Shown here piece by piece: positions 22,694 to 33,851 of a DNA stretch of 64,000 bases. Each line of letters begins with the position of its first letter. Positions within the stretch are counted from its first letter, which is position 1. The notes below the pieces were generated by a model. It saw nothing but the letters and a program-made list of their open reading frames with translations. It searched no databases and was not told where the DNA came from. Source of the stretch: Malurus cyaneus samueli (Eukaryota; Chordata; Aves; Passeriformes; Maluridae); the NCBI GenBank assembly GCA_009741485.1, contig CM019238.1, positions 13,530,908-13,594,907 of the forward strand. The letters run 5' to 3'. A program made the translations under genes and the position numbers.

Positions 22694-25600
22694 ATGAAAA
22701 CCATCATTGCAGCCTACTCCAAAAATCTCAGTGGTAAGAGGTTCCTAAAATGGTTTGGGATGGTTCCTGATTCTCCAGCAAGGCGAGGAGCTGGTGGTTG
22801 CTTGGGGCTGCTGAGGAGAAAGGGGGTGTTGGGAGCGATTTGGGGATAACTTCCCAGGAAAACACACAGTTGCTCCACAGGGATGGGATTTCAGGTGACA
22901 TCTGGGAATGTTACACACAAGATGCTCCTACAAATTCCAGATGTGGCATTTGTGGATGCTCCTGTCACTGTGGATAGGGCTGGGAGCAGAGCCCTGGGGT
23001 GTTCTCTGTTGTCTATGGTCTGGACATTGATGGAGTTTGTGGAATGAGAGCTGGGAAAAGGATGTTAAAAAGCAACTGCTTGGTGGGCACAAGTTTGCTG
23101 GGAAGAGCTCTGTGTCTGCCCTGGGGAAAAGAAGGGAGTGTGTTCTGCAGGGGGCTGGGATTTGGGGTGTGTGGGATGGGTGGAAGAGATCGCTCAGAGC
23201 CCAGCATGCTGCACAGGAGAAAGGGACAAAAATTCCCTGCTGGAAAAGTTCCCCAGACTGGGGGCCAGAGATGGCTCCAGTGTTTATCTCACTTGTCCCA
23301 TTCTGGGTTTGGATTGAGCTGGGAAGAACTGAGCCTCCGTCAGCTTCCTGATCCAGGGGCTGGTGGTTCTTCTCTGACCCGAGGATCCCTGGCTTGGGGA
23401 TTCACAGGGACGGGGCTGCTCCTGTGTCCCCCTGATCAACTTCCTGGCCAGCATGCACATTTTGGGGCTGTTTTCCCAAGAAAACAAGGCTCTTGTGACA
23501 CTGGGGTGGCTCTCTGGGGTGGTCTCGGCATGGGGGACCTTTGGCCAGGAGCGCTGCGCTGGCAGGGCCGGCACCTCGGGCCCGTTTCGGGGAGCAGGGA
23601 TGGGGCCGTGCCTGGAGTTTGGATCCTGGCTCCCAGCCCGGGGAGGTTAATGGTTCACCAAGGTCGGCTGGAGGGAAGGGGTGGCGGGGGGAGCGGAGTG
23701 GCTGCGCTGCCGGCGTGTCCCTGTGGGGACAGAGCGGGATGGCCACCCCCAGCCACCCTGGCTCGGCTTTGCCGCTGGCCTTGGCATTTACTGGGGGTGG
23801 TGCCTTCCTGCTGTGCCAGCTGAGAAAATCCAAAATCCCCTGTGAACCCAAGCACTCCAAGGAGGGCACAGGAATGGTCCTTTGGAGCTGGGCATGGAGC
23901 AGGATGTGCTGCTGCTCTCGGCCCCGCTGGTGCATGGAGCTTTGGGGTTTGGGGGAGCTCAGGTGCTCCCTGCTCTGGGGACAGCCCTGATTGCCCAGGG
24001 CCATCTCCTGGCATGGTGCACAGCTCCCTGGGGATCAGCATCCCCATCCCATCCATCCGAGCCCTCCTCCCTCGATTGCTCATCCCTCCCATCCCACCTC
24101 CCGCCCGCAGCCCTGGGTGCTCCCCGGTGGCCCAGCCCGTGTAGGAGCCGCGTTGTTTTGGGGTGACCGCATCCCCCTCCCCGCAGGCAGCCGGGCCAGC
24201 ATCCAGACTGCCCTGAGGACGCTGCTGGCCGTGCCCTGGCCCTCGCAGCGCGATGTGCGCTCCGTGCTCCAGCTCCTGGCCGTGCTGCAGTGGGTGCTCA
24301 GCTTTCTGCTGCTGGGTGAGTGAGTAGGGGGGCTGCGGGAGGGCCCGAGGGGGCCGCACACCCTCTGACCCCCTGCCCGGCTCCTGCAGGAACCGTCAGC
24401 CTCCTGCTCCTCATTTACCTGCTCTTCACCAGCCTCTGGCTCATCCCCGTGCTCTACCTGGCCTGGATCATCTGCGACTGGGACACACCGGAGAAAGGTG
24501 GGGTGGCCGGGTCCCCCCTTCCCCCAGCTGTGCAGCAAAATGGGGGGGCGGGGTCCCCCTTTCTCCAGGTCCCTCCCAACAACACATCCCCCCTGCTCCT
24601 CCGTCCGCTCCCGCATCATCAGCATCGCGGTGGGAAGAGGGATGCAGCGGGTCCGTGCGGAGATTTCCGTGGATCCTGCTGGGCATCATCTCCCGTGGGC
24701 TTTGCAGGTGGCAGGAGGCTGCCGTGCCTGCGGCGATGGACCGTGTGGAAGCACTTTCGGGATTATTTCCCGGTGAAGGTACGGCGCCGGGACGGGCTGG
24801 AACCACCCAAAAGGAGGTGCCACCGTCAGGTGGCCGTGACCCGTTTTGTCCCCGCAGCTGGTGAAGACACACGACCTGTCCCCCAGCCACAACTACATCA
24901 TCGGCTCCCATCCGCACGGCATCCTCTGCGTCGGCGCCTTCTGCAACTTCATCACGGGCTCCACGGGCTTCGAGGAGCTGTTCCCGGGCATCCGCTCCTT
25001 CCTCACCACGCTGGCCGGAAACTTCCGCCTGCCCGTGTTCCGGGAATACCTGATGAGTGGGGGTGAGCGGTGCCTGCCCTGCCCAGCCCGGCTGGGGCTG
25101 CCCCCAGCCCCTGCCCGCCCCGCTGCTGCCCCGGCTGTGCCCGCAGTGCCCCGGGCAGAGGGACCCTGATCCCTCTGAAGGAACACGGGAGCGATGTGCT
25201 GTCCCTCGCACCCTGCCCGCACCTTTCCTGAGCTCCACCTTCACCCTGCCCGCACCTTCCCTGAGCTCCACCTTCACCCTGCCCGCACCTTGTCTCCACC
25301 CTGCCCGCACCCTGCCTGTCCCTTGTCCCCGCCCTGCCCTCGCCGCTGTCCCCCGCACCTTTCCCAGCCCTGCCCGCAGCAGAGGGAGCCCTTGCGCTGT
25401 CCTTGCCCCGGTCCCTCCAGGTGCCATCGCTCGGGGTGTCCCTCGGGGATCCCTGTCGGGTCTCCGGGCACTGCAGTGCCACAGCCCCGGTGTTCCGTCC
25501 CTCCGCAGGGCTGTGCCCGGTGACCCGCCGCGCCATCGGGTACCTGCTGTCCCAGAAGGGCACCGGCAACGCGGTGGCCATCGTCATCGGCGGCGCGGCC

Positions 25601-26263
25601 GAGTCGCTGTCCTGCCGGCCGGGTGTCACCACGCTCATCCTCAAGCACCGCAAAGGCTTCGTCCGCATGGCCCTGCGGCACGGGTGGGTCACGGTTGGGT
25701 CACCAGCACGGCCACCCCCGGCGGTCCTGGGCGTCCCCAGCACCCCGTCACCACCCACCGTGTCCCCTCCGCAGGGCCTTCCTCGTCCCATCCTTCTCCT
25801 TTGGGGAGAACGACCTTTTCCGCCAGGTGGTGTTTGAGGAGGGCAGCTGGATGAGGAGCATCCAGCGGCGCTTCCAGAAGATGATGGGCTTCGCTCCCTG
25901 CCTGTTCTACGGCCGAGGCCTCACCTCCAGCCAGTCCCGCGGCTTCCTGCCCTACTCCAGACCCATCACCACCGTGGGTGAGCGGCGGGGCCGGGGTGGG
26001 GGTACAGGGGACACCCCACGGTGGGTGGTGCTGGAATTCACGTCCTGGGTTGTGTCCCCACCAAGCTGAGTGTGTCCCCACCATCCTGACCCCATCCCCT
26101 GCCAGCAGTGGGGGAGCCGGTGGCAGTGCCCAGGGTGGAGAACCCCAGCCGGGAGCTGGTGGATCGGTACCACGAGCTCTACATCCGTGCCCTGCTCAAG
26201 CTCTTCAACGAGAACAAGACCAAGTACGGGCTGTCAGAGTCAGACGAGCTGCACATCCTCTGA
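22694..26263 (+). CDS. DGAT2L6: DGAT2-family acyltransferase, closest to DGAT2L6
   Basis: Eight exons: 22694-22733, 24187-24315, 24390-24497, 24708-24778, 24858-25062, 25509-25683, 25775-25977 and 26109-26263. They encode 361 residues with consistent phases. Two hydrophobic segments near residues 40-57 and 59-86 form the membrane hairpin. The catalytic HPHG motif is at 134-137, followed by [61 protein letters not shown] and [27 protein letters not shown] and LSCRPG match DGAT2L6 better than DGAT2, and IGBP1 next door is the human DGAT2L6 neighbour. The N-terminus MKTIIAAYS is, however, the one known from DGAT2. The family joins acyl-CoA to diacylglycerol, monoacylglycerol or fatty alcohol in the ER. 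The exact substrate cannot be read from the sequence. MOGAT or AWAT activity is possible. Confidence 0.88.
22734..24186 (+). other. DGAT2L6 intron 1
   Basis: The longest intron of the gene, about 1.45 kb. I see no repeat, additional exon or RNA gene in it. The open frames here (for example 22999-23823) are shadows of G-rich sequence. Confidence 0.5.
25205..25335. repeat. 33-bp minisatellite in DGAT2L6 intron 5
   Basis: Two to four units beginning ACCCTGCCCGCACCTT and continuing TCCTGAGCTCCACCTTC, spaced 33 bases apart, then decaying into CCCTGCCCGC-type repeats. Confidence 0.85.
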
Positions 26264-27560
26264 GTGTCACCGGCGCCGGCCACGGCCTGGCTCAGGAGGG
26301 CTCTTGCAGGGGGATTTCAGCCAGCCTGGCATGAGGGACATGCGGGGGACAGTCCCCACTCCAGCCCTCTGCTCCTCTGACCTGAGCAGGAGGTGGGAGG
26401 AGAGGGGGAAGCGAGGGGGAGATTGGGGAAGGCTCCCCCTTGCAAGGGGTTTGGAGGGGCTGTGGGTGACACAGCTGTCCCCTGCAGGGGCTGGTGTGGG
26501 GCTGGGGCCAGCAATGGGCATGGTCCCCCTGGGATAACCCGGCCACCACAAGCTGAGGGAGGGGGTGTCATGGGAGGAGGGATTGACATGGGGTCTTTGG
26601 GGTGTCATCCTTATGGCGAGTGGGACCAGCCTGGGGGGACAGCCCACCCTAGGGTGGAAGGGGGTTACTCTTGGACTTGGGGACCTGTGGAAGTGGCCTG
26701 AGCCAGGACTATGTGGCCTTGGTGGAGCCTTTCCTGCCATCTCCATACCCAATACAGGTTTCCAACCTCCCTACTCCTGTCTGTGTGTGTTCTGGAGGTT
26801 GGGATTGGCAGCGCTGTGTCCATACCCTTGCACTGCCCATGTGGGTGTCCCTGTCACCCAGTGTGTCCCCTCCCTAGCAATCCCATCTCCAGCTGAGGCT
26901 GTGCTTGGCAGAGCCCCCACACAGCTCAGGGGCAGCTCCCAGATGCAGCTGGACCATGTTGGATATAATGGGAGGTGAGGGACAGCCCTTACTGGTTTAA
27001 CTGGGCTCAGGAGGGAATTCTCCTGCTCTCTGCTCTTGGCTCAGTGGTGAGTGAGGGGCTCTCTGGTGGGATGGGGATGTGGGGCTGGGATGTACCATCC
27101 CTGGGGCCCTCTCCTTCCCCTGACCAGCTCCTGTGGGATGTGGCTGTGTGTGACCAGTGTTGTGACTGGGTGGTGACACCCCAATGATGCTCCTGGTGCC
27201 CCTTTCTTAGGCATGAACTGGCAGGGAGCAATGGGAACAGCCCCTCCTGGGGCCCCCTGTGTGGGGACAGCCCTGTCCCTGTCCCGTTCCTGCCAGGCTG
27301 GTGTGGGAGAGTCAACAGCACTGATATCAATCTCAGAGCACTGCTCTGCGCAGGCACTTGGTCAAACAAAAGGGCTGGGTAAACATTTGAGGAGCAAACA
27401 CCCATAAAGGGAAATTCCCAAGAACCTTCCCGTCACCACAGGAGCTCCGGCTCATCCCTCCGGACCTGCCCCAGTGGATTTTCTCTGGGGTGGGGGTGAG
27501 TGTCTTGTCTGTCTTCTCTCTGCTGCAGGGAGAAACAGGCCTGAGTGTAGAGAGGGGAAG
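26264..27560. other. Convergent 3' region between DGAT2L6 and P2RY4
   Basis: This should hold the 3' UTR of DGAT2L6 and, from the other side, the end of the P2RY4 transcript. No plus-strand AATAAA is seen soon after the DGAT2L6 stop codon. No coding or repeat content is recognised. Confidence 0.5.
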
Positions 27561-27564
27561 GGAC

Positions 27565-27570
27565 TTTATT
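27565..27570 (-). terminator. Poly(A) signal of P2RY4
   Basis: TTTATT on the plus strand reads AATAAA on the minus strand, about 500 bases after the P2RY4 stop codon. Confidence 0.6.
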
Positions 27571-28063
27571 GGGGGTGATGGGCAGAGAGTGCCCCAAGCC
27601 ATGTCCCTCCCCCTCTGCCCAGGCCAGCGCTGTGACAGGGACATCTCTGAGAACCTGCCTGGCATGGGCTCTGGCCCCAGGTTCATTCTAGTCCCTGCAT
27701 GTCACCATTGAGTCACTGGGAAGAGCTGTGCCTGCCTGGGGAGGCACCAGTGTCCCTTCTCTTCAGTCACTTGTCAGCCCCATGTGTCCCCAGGATGGAA
27801 AACACCAGCCTGCTGCCCCGAAATATCCTCGTCAGTGTCCTTCCCATTCCCATGAGTGCCTGGTGATGCTCCTGCCGTGACCAGCACAAGCACCCTCCTC
27901 CCGTTGGCATCCCAGGGCAGGGCTGGGACAAGCCCGTGGCCTCCAGCCCTCAGCCCTGCAGGGCTGGGCAGGGACAGCTCAGGTCAGGGCACCTGGGAGT
28001 GCCCACACAGAGCCCTGAGGGGCAGCAGCTCCTGGAGCCCAGGGCTGAGCTTATGGAACCTCC

Positions 28064-29188
28064 TCAGCAGCCGGCTCCGCTCCGCGCGGTCCCCGTCCCT
28101 CGGGTGACGCTGGCGATGTGGCTGCCGTCCGTGACGGTGTCCGTGAAGGGTGACACCAGGGCCAGGTCCAGGGTGGGCACGGGCCGGAGGCGCTGGGCAG
28201 CCCCCCGGCGCAGCCGCCCCCGGTACTTGTCCCCGGCCATGAAGTAGAGGATGGGGTCGAGGCAGCTGTTGATGCTGGCCAGGGGCCGCGTGATCTTGTA
28301 GGTGAAGTTGATGATGTTGAGGGTCCGGCAGTCGGCCTGGAAGTAGCGGGAGGTGTAGTAGAGGGTGCGGGTGATGTGGAAGGGCACGAAGCAGATGGCG
28401 AAGACGACGAGCACCACGATGATCATCTTGATGGAGCGCCTCTTGTAGGAGGGCATCCGGAGGCCGGGGCTGGAGAAGCCGGACTTGCAGAGCCGCTTGG
28501 CCATCAGGCAGTAGCACAGGACGATGACCAGGAAGGGCACCCCGAAGAGCAGTGTCATGACGGAGGAGCTGTAGTGCACGTAGTGGTCGAACTCCTCGGG
28601 CCTGGTGGTGTCGTGGCACAGGGTGATGTTGCCCTTGGAGCTGGTGGTGACAAAGATGAGGTTGGGGATGAGGCAGATGGTGACCACGAGCCAGGCGGCC
28701 ACGCAGATGATGCGGGCGTGCTTGGTCTTCACCCACTTGAGGGAGCGGATGGGGTGGCAGATGCCCATGTAGCGGTGCACGCTGATGCACGTGAGGAACA
28801 GGATGCTGCTGTAGAGGTTGGCGTAGAAGAGGAACCGCACGATCTTACACAGCCCCGTCCCAAAGGGCCAATTGTTCCGGTCGGCGTAGTAATAGACCAG
28901 CGTGGGCAGGGACAGCACGTAGAGCGTGTCCGACAGGGCCAGGTTGACCATGTAGGTGGTGGTGGCGTTCCAGGGCCTCATCCTGGAGATGAACACCCAC
29001 AGGGCCCAGGAGTTGAGGGGCAGCCCCACCACGAAGACGATGCCGTAGGAGACGGGCAGCAGGATGAACTTGAACTCCTCGTTGAAGACGCACTTGGCCT
29101 CGGGCACCGCCGTGGTGTTCCCTCCCGGCCACGGAGATGGCGTCGGTGTCCATGGGGTAAATGGGAACGTCCTCACTGGAGTGGCCAT
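28064..29188 (-). CDS. P2RY4: P2Y purinoceptor 4 (UTP/ATP receptor)
   Basis: A single coding exon encodes 374 residues (human has 365). It is a rhodopsin-class receptor with seven hydrophobic helices. Strong P2RY4/P2RY2 marks are FNEEFKFILLPVSYG, NLALSDTLYVLSLPTLVYYY, LTCISVHRYMGICHPIRSL, CHDTTRPEEFDHYVHYSS, AICFVPFHITRTLYY and YKITRPLASINSCLDPILYF. The FHITR and KxxR positions contact the nucleotide phosphates in P2Y receptors. I start at 29188 (MATPVRTF). An in-frame ATG 42 bases upstream encodes a nonconserved peptide and precedes a likely splice acceptor (CCCTAG at about 29205-29210), so a 5' noncoding exon is likely. The receptor couples extracellular UTP or ATP to Gq signalling at the plasma membrane. 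P2RY2 is the nearest alternative, but the Xq13.1-type neighbours favour P2RY4. Confidence 0.95.
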   Translation of the reverse strand: MATPVRTFPFTPWTPTPSPWPGGNTTAVPEAKCVFNEEFKFILLPVSYGIVFVVGLPLNSWALWVFISRMRPWNATTTYMVNLALSDTLYVLSLPTLVYYYADRNNWPFGTGLCKIVRFLFYANLYSSILFLTCISVHRYMGICHPIRSLKWVKTKHARIICVAAWLVVTICLIPNLIFVTTSSKGNITLCHDTTRPEEFDHYVHYSSSVMTLLFGVPFLVIVLCYCLMAKRLCKSGFSSPGLRMPSYKRRSIKMIIVVLVVFAICFVPFHITRTLYYTSRYFQADCRTLNIINFTYKITRPLASINSCLDPILYFMAGDKYRGRLRRGAAQRLRPVPTLDLALVSPFTDTVTDGSHIASVTRGTGTARSGAGC

Positions 29189-32100
29189 GTTCTGCCAGCC
29201 AGACCTAGGGAGCAGTTCAGAAAAGCACATCAGTCACTGCTCCCGACCATTGTCAGGCACAAAGCGTGGACAGGAGCCAAAGCTGCCAGATTTTCTCCCC
29301 CTCCAGGAGCTCCAGCCACTTTGATGGTTCTCTGGTTTTTCTCAGCTCGCGCGTTCGGGTTTTGCGGGGAGTCCGGGGCGGGGACAGCTCGGCAAAGCCT
29401 CCCCTCTGCAGCCCCTGCACTGACAGGCATTAAACACTCATTAATCACCCATTAATCATCCCTTTGAGGCGGTGCAGGGACACGCCGCGCAGAGCCAGAG
29501 GGTACCGGGGACAGAGCCCCACGAATGATGAGACCAATGACCAATGAACAGCCAAACAATGAGACCTTGATGAGCACCAGCAGCCCCCGGCCGCGGCCAG
29601 CGCAGCCTCTTGGAAGCTGCCTCAGCCTAATTGGCACCATCCTGACAATGCCGCTGCTCCCCGAGGGCTCCTTGGGAGAAGAAAGGCGGCAGAAGAAAGG
29701 ATTGTCTGGGGGAGTGCTGCAGCCCAGAGAAATCCTAGGGGGGCTGTTAAAGGAGCCTTTGGGAGAGATGTCCCCGGACAGCGAGGAGCCGCCGGCTGCA
29801 GGGTGTTCTCCATCGGGGAGGGATGAGCTGAGCCCCGTGGAGAGGAGCTGCCGAGCAAAGTCCCAGCTCGAGGCAGAGCGAGTTCACAAGGCAGGCAGGA
29901 CATTCCTTCCTGCACGGTGTTAGGATCAAAGGCTGGGATCTGTGTCCTCCTGGGAAATCGGCCTGAGGACAAGGTGTCAAAGTTCAGAGGGAAAAGGGAG
30001 TTTCTGCCACCACCATGGTGTCCAGCAAAGGACTGGTGAGGGCTGCCTGTGCCTTGACCTCTCCACACCCTGCACCATCCCTGGTGAAACGATTCCTTCA
30101 ACGGAGGATGGATGTTTGGATGAGTAACCTGGGGTCAGGTGCTGCTGTGCTGCTGCTGGAGATGAGGGTGTAGCCAAAACTGTATTTGATGGAGAGAATG
30201 CTGGAGCATCTCCAGTTCCTTTTGTCCAGAGCTCACTCAGGAGGTGATGGGTGGAAGAGGGCTCAGGGATGCCTGTTAGCTGGAACTGGTGCTACGAGGA
30301 GGAAGGACACATCCTCTCTGGTTTCTTCATCCCTTGGCTCCCTCATCATCCCCCTCCTGATTCCGTGGGCTGTGAGGATGTGCAGGCTGCTCCCGGCAGG
30401 AATGTCCTGTAGGGTGTGTCCGTGGGATCATCCCTGCCACGCCCTGCCTGGACAGACACCCAGGGTTGACAGAGATGCTCATAAATGACTCAGCAGGCAG
30501 ATGGGACAGCGGGGCCAGGCCCCTCCAACCGCAATCCCGGGGCTCTGTTTGAGTTGCGGGCTGAGCTCCGGGCCCACATCCAACACCCTGCGGTTCCTGG
30601 CCTGCCACAGCTCCCGCCTTTATTGCAGGGATGAGTTCAGAGAGCAACAGGCAGGTCCTGATCAAACATTAACAGTGAGGAGAACTTGGTTTGTTTTCAC
30701 AGAACCAGGAGGGAAAGCAGGCGTAGGAAAACCTCAGCTTGAAAGAGGTGCCAGTGGTGGTTCTGGCCCCACAGCCACGTGTCCCCAAGCTGCTGAGGAC
30801 ACGAGGGACCAGCAGATTTGGTTTCATCTTCCAGCCTCTAAATGCAAGGGAGCACAAAGCCTTGAGCCTGACCAGAGTGGAGCTGCTGCAGGTTCAGATT
30901 CCAAAATCAGTGCCCATGACATAGGTCACCAAACAATTAAGATATGGAGAAGACAGCAGATAAAAATGAATAATCAAGTGTGAGAAATACACAAGGAAAA
31001 ATCCTAAACAGTTGTGGAGTGCTGAACTACTCAGAGGAGAGCACGGGGACCCAGCTTCTGGCAGCACAGTCAGCAGCAGGATTTAACCATTCCCAAGCAC
31101 ATTCCTTTGAGGATAACCACCGAAAAACACAAATGCAGAAGATGACATTTGGCAAGTTATATCCCCACAGGGTTCCTGCTTTCTCAGTCACAACCAAAGT
31201 CAGTGGTTGAAATTATTGAATCCCATCAGTCCACCAGCCCGAGGATACGTCACCACCAGCCCCATTCCCATTCTTTGGTGACATTCCGAGCAAAACTGCC
31301 TTTGGCTGTGGGCTTTTGAAGAGGAATCAAGGTGTCAGCCGAGAGTCAGGACTGACTGTTGGAGCAGGAGATGGAGCAGGGGAAGGATGGTGGAGCAGAG
31401 GGATGGAAGGTGCTGCAGGAAGAGGACTTGGAGGAGGGGAGGTGATGCCCGCTCCTGTTCTGCCCATTTTGTGGATGCACAAGGAATGCTGGGGAATCCC
31501 TTGCCCGTGGCAGGCACATGTCCCAGGGATGGTGCCCCTCGTGTTCCCCAGGAAGCAGCGAGGGGTCCTGGAAAACACAGCAATAGCCAGGGGCCAGCAG
31601 GAAGAGGGAGGGACCAGCCTTGGGGCCACACGCTGGGGGCACGTGATGCCCTTGGCCACAGGAATGGCAGCTTTTCCCTGGCTCCTGGTCCTGCAGACGT
31701 GCCCTGCCAGGACTGGCCTTTGGCCCCGCTGGCAGCACCGTTCCCTGTGGGATCTGTGGGATCCCCCAGCCATGGGGTTTCGTGGAGGTGTTGGAAAGGC
31801 AATGATGAAATGAATGAGCAGGACAACACCAGAGCAGACTGTGCCACGGAACCAAAGTCCTGCCAAAGTGGGACAGGATGGGAATTGTGGTGCTGGGGAT
31901 GATGGAGCAGCAGGCAGGAGCTCGGAGAGGGCAGGCAAGAGCAGATTTTGGAGCAGCTGCCAAGGGATGGGTGAGCCTGGGACCGGCTGCTGCTGGAGCA
32001 CGGGAAAAACAGGGCTTTTCTCCTCTCGTAAGCCCTTGGAAATTGCAAAACAAGGGGAAATTATGCAAAACATCCTGCAGAAGGACCCTTGTCCCTAATC

Positions 32101-32644
32101 GCCACGTGGTTGGTGCAGCCAAAGCCCCGGCACAAGGGGATGTGACCTAATTCCAATCCTTCCCTTCCCTGGAAGAGCAGCCAAGGCACGCTCTGCCGGG
32201 ACACCTCCCCGGGGACACCAGTGAGGTCGGGCGTTTCCCTCGCTGTCCACCCCATCCTTTGGCCTGAGGTGACCCTGGGCATGGTGGGGGTGAGGGTTCC
32301 CTTCCACCCTTGGCCAGGCTGTCCCTGTCCCCCCCTCGCTGAGAATGGGCAGGAGCCCACGGTGTCAGTGACAGCACCAGGGCAGAATCGCACCATGAGG
32401 AGACAGAGATTTGGGGGATGCAGGGGAGGGTGAAGGAGAGGAGGGGGCCACACTGGGAAGGATGAAGGCTCTTGGTGACAGAGGAAAGAGGTGGCATGTT
32501 AAGGAGGAGGATGTACGGAGGGATTTGGGGATGGTGGAGGGATGGTGAGGACTGGTTGACCCCCACCCCGCACCCACCCAGCCCTGCAGGTCCCAGCTCT
32601 GCCCTTCGCCCCCGGAGCCCTGTTGGGACTGCGTGACCATGGCA

Positions 32645-32696
32645 GGGCTGTCCCGGCTGTCACCAAACAGGGGCTGTCCCGGCTGTCACCAAACAG
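32645..32696. repeat. 26-bp perfect tandem duplication
   Basis: GGGCTGTCCCGGCTGTCACC plus six bases occurs twice in a row with no difference. Confidence 0.9.
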
Positions 32697-33039
32697 GTGA
32701 CAGGTCCCGGCTCACCTGCACACCTGGGCGGTTCTCAGGAGTGGGGCCCCCACGGGGAGCTCCTGTTCCCCACGCGGAAAGGGGCCATGCCGGGGGGCTG
32801 CGGGCAGCCCTGGCCGTGCCCTGCCGTGCCGAGTGTGCCCGCTCCCGCTTCCCGCGGCCGGGAGCAAAGTGCCCGGGGAAGGCAGGGCTGGAGGCGGGCG
32901 GAGGCGGAGGCAGGAGCTGCCGCAGGGCTCGGCCCCACTGTGCTCCCATCCCTCTCCTGCCCTCGCAGGTTTTGGGCCACCTGCAGCCCCAGGATATGGG
33001 GCATGCTGGCCTCTCCCATGGGGTCACAGCCCTTTCCCC

Positions 33040-33270
33040 AGGAGAACCACGGCCCCTCAACCACGAGGGCACAGCCCCTCATCCTTGGGCACCGTGTCCC
33101 TCTGCCCATGGTGACCACATCCCTCCACGCACGGGCACCATGGTGACTCGCCCACAAGGTCCATAATCCTTCACCCATGGGTTGTGTCCCTCTGCCCACG
33201 GGGACCACGGCCCCTCATTAGTGGGGATAACCATCCCTCACCCACGAGGGTCATAGCCCCCCATCCCCGG
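33040..33270. repeat. Degenerate minisatellite
   Basis: Imperfect units of roughly 25-35 bases built around CCCACGGGGACCACGGCCCC-like, TCACCCA and CATGGTGAC words. It lies downstream of the SHIP-like gene. Confidence 0.6.
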
Positions 33271-33702
33271 AGCCCCTGGCCCCTTTCCCGCCCCAGGGCA
33301 GCCCCCTTGCCCCTCTGGGTCCCGCAGTGCCCGCTGGCCCCCAGCCCTGCAGGGCAATCCTCAGGACAAAGGTGGCCACTGCCATCTTGAGGCCAGTCCG
33401 GGCATCGTGTCCCCAGAACCGGGGCCACCTCGCGTGGCGGACAGCGGGGACACTGCCGGCTGATTCTGGGGAGGTGCCCCGCTCCCTGTGCCGGGCTGTG
33501 ACACCCGTCAGTTTTGCGATGGGCAAGGGCAGCCTCGAGGCTTGGGGCGTGCAGGATTCCCGTGGAGCAGGGGAAGGCGGGGGGCAATGCCCTGGAGCGT
33601 CCAGGACACCGGGAGCCGGTGTTTGCCCCACCTGACTCGGTTACTTCCCTCGCTGCCCTCGCCCAGAACCAGATGTGCAAACATGCACCCGGTCACCGAC
33701 TC

Positions 33703-33708
33703 TTTATT
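33703..33708 (-). terminator. Poly(A) signal of the SHIP-like gene
   Basis: TTTATT on the plus strand (AATAAA on the minus strand) lies about 145 bases after the stop codon, giving a short 3' UTR. Confidence 0.75.
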
Positions 33709-33851
33709 CTGACCGGTGACAGCAAAGGGAATCCCGTCGGGAACCAGCGCAGCAGCCTCGGGGGCTGTCTGAAGGCAAAGTTCTGCGGGAGCGCCGTCCG
33801 AGCCGGGCTGGAGGGAGCACAGGATGGGCACAGGATGGGCACAGGATGTCG

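Larger units (their letters stand above)
29211..33700. other. Intergenic region between P2RY4 and the SHIP-like gene
   Basis: About 4.5 kb, with P2RY4 upstream sequence on the left and the end of the SHIP-like gene on the right. Two CCAAT boxes 7 bases apart (29534-29538 and 29541-29545) and a TTAATCA-type tandem at 29438-29459 may belong to the P2RY4 promoter. Two local tandem repeats are listed separately. Long open frames at 31327-32122 (minus) overlap in several frames and carry no domain. I see no gene. Confidence 0.5.

Noticed and set aside
24468..25427. 319-residue minus-strand frame across DGAT2L6
   Set aside because: It overlaps real plus-strand exons and the intron minisatellite, which gives its repetitive GRVRAG-like translation.
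29189..29230. Upstream in-frame start of P2RY4 (14 extra residues)
   Set aside because: The added peptide is not conserved in the family, and a CTAG acceptor-like site at about 29205-29210 lies inside it.
28376..29455. 359-residue frame antisense to P2RY4
   Set aside because: It mirrors the GC-biased third positions of the receptor and is rich in Gly, His, Glu and Val with no fold. No splice or promoter support.
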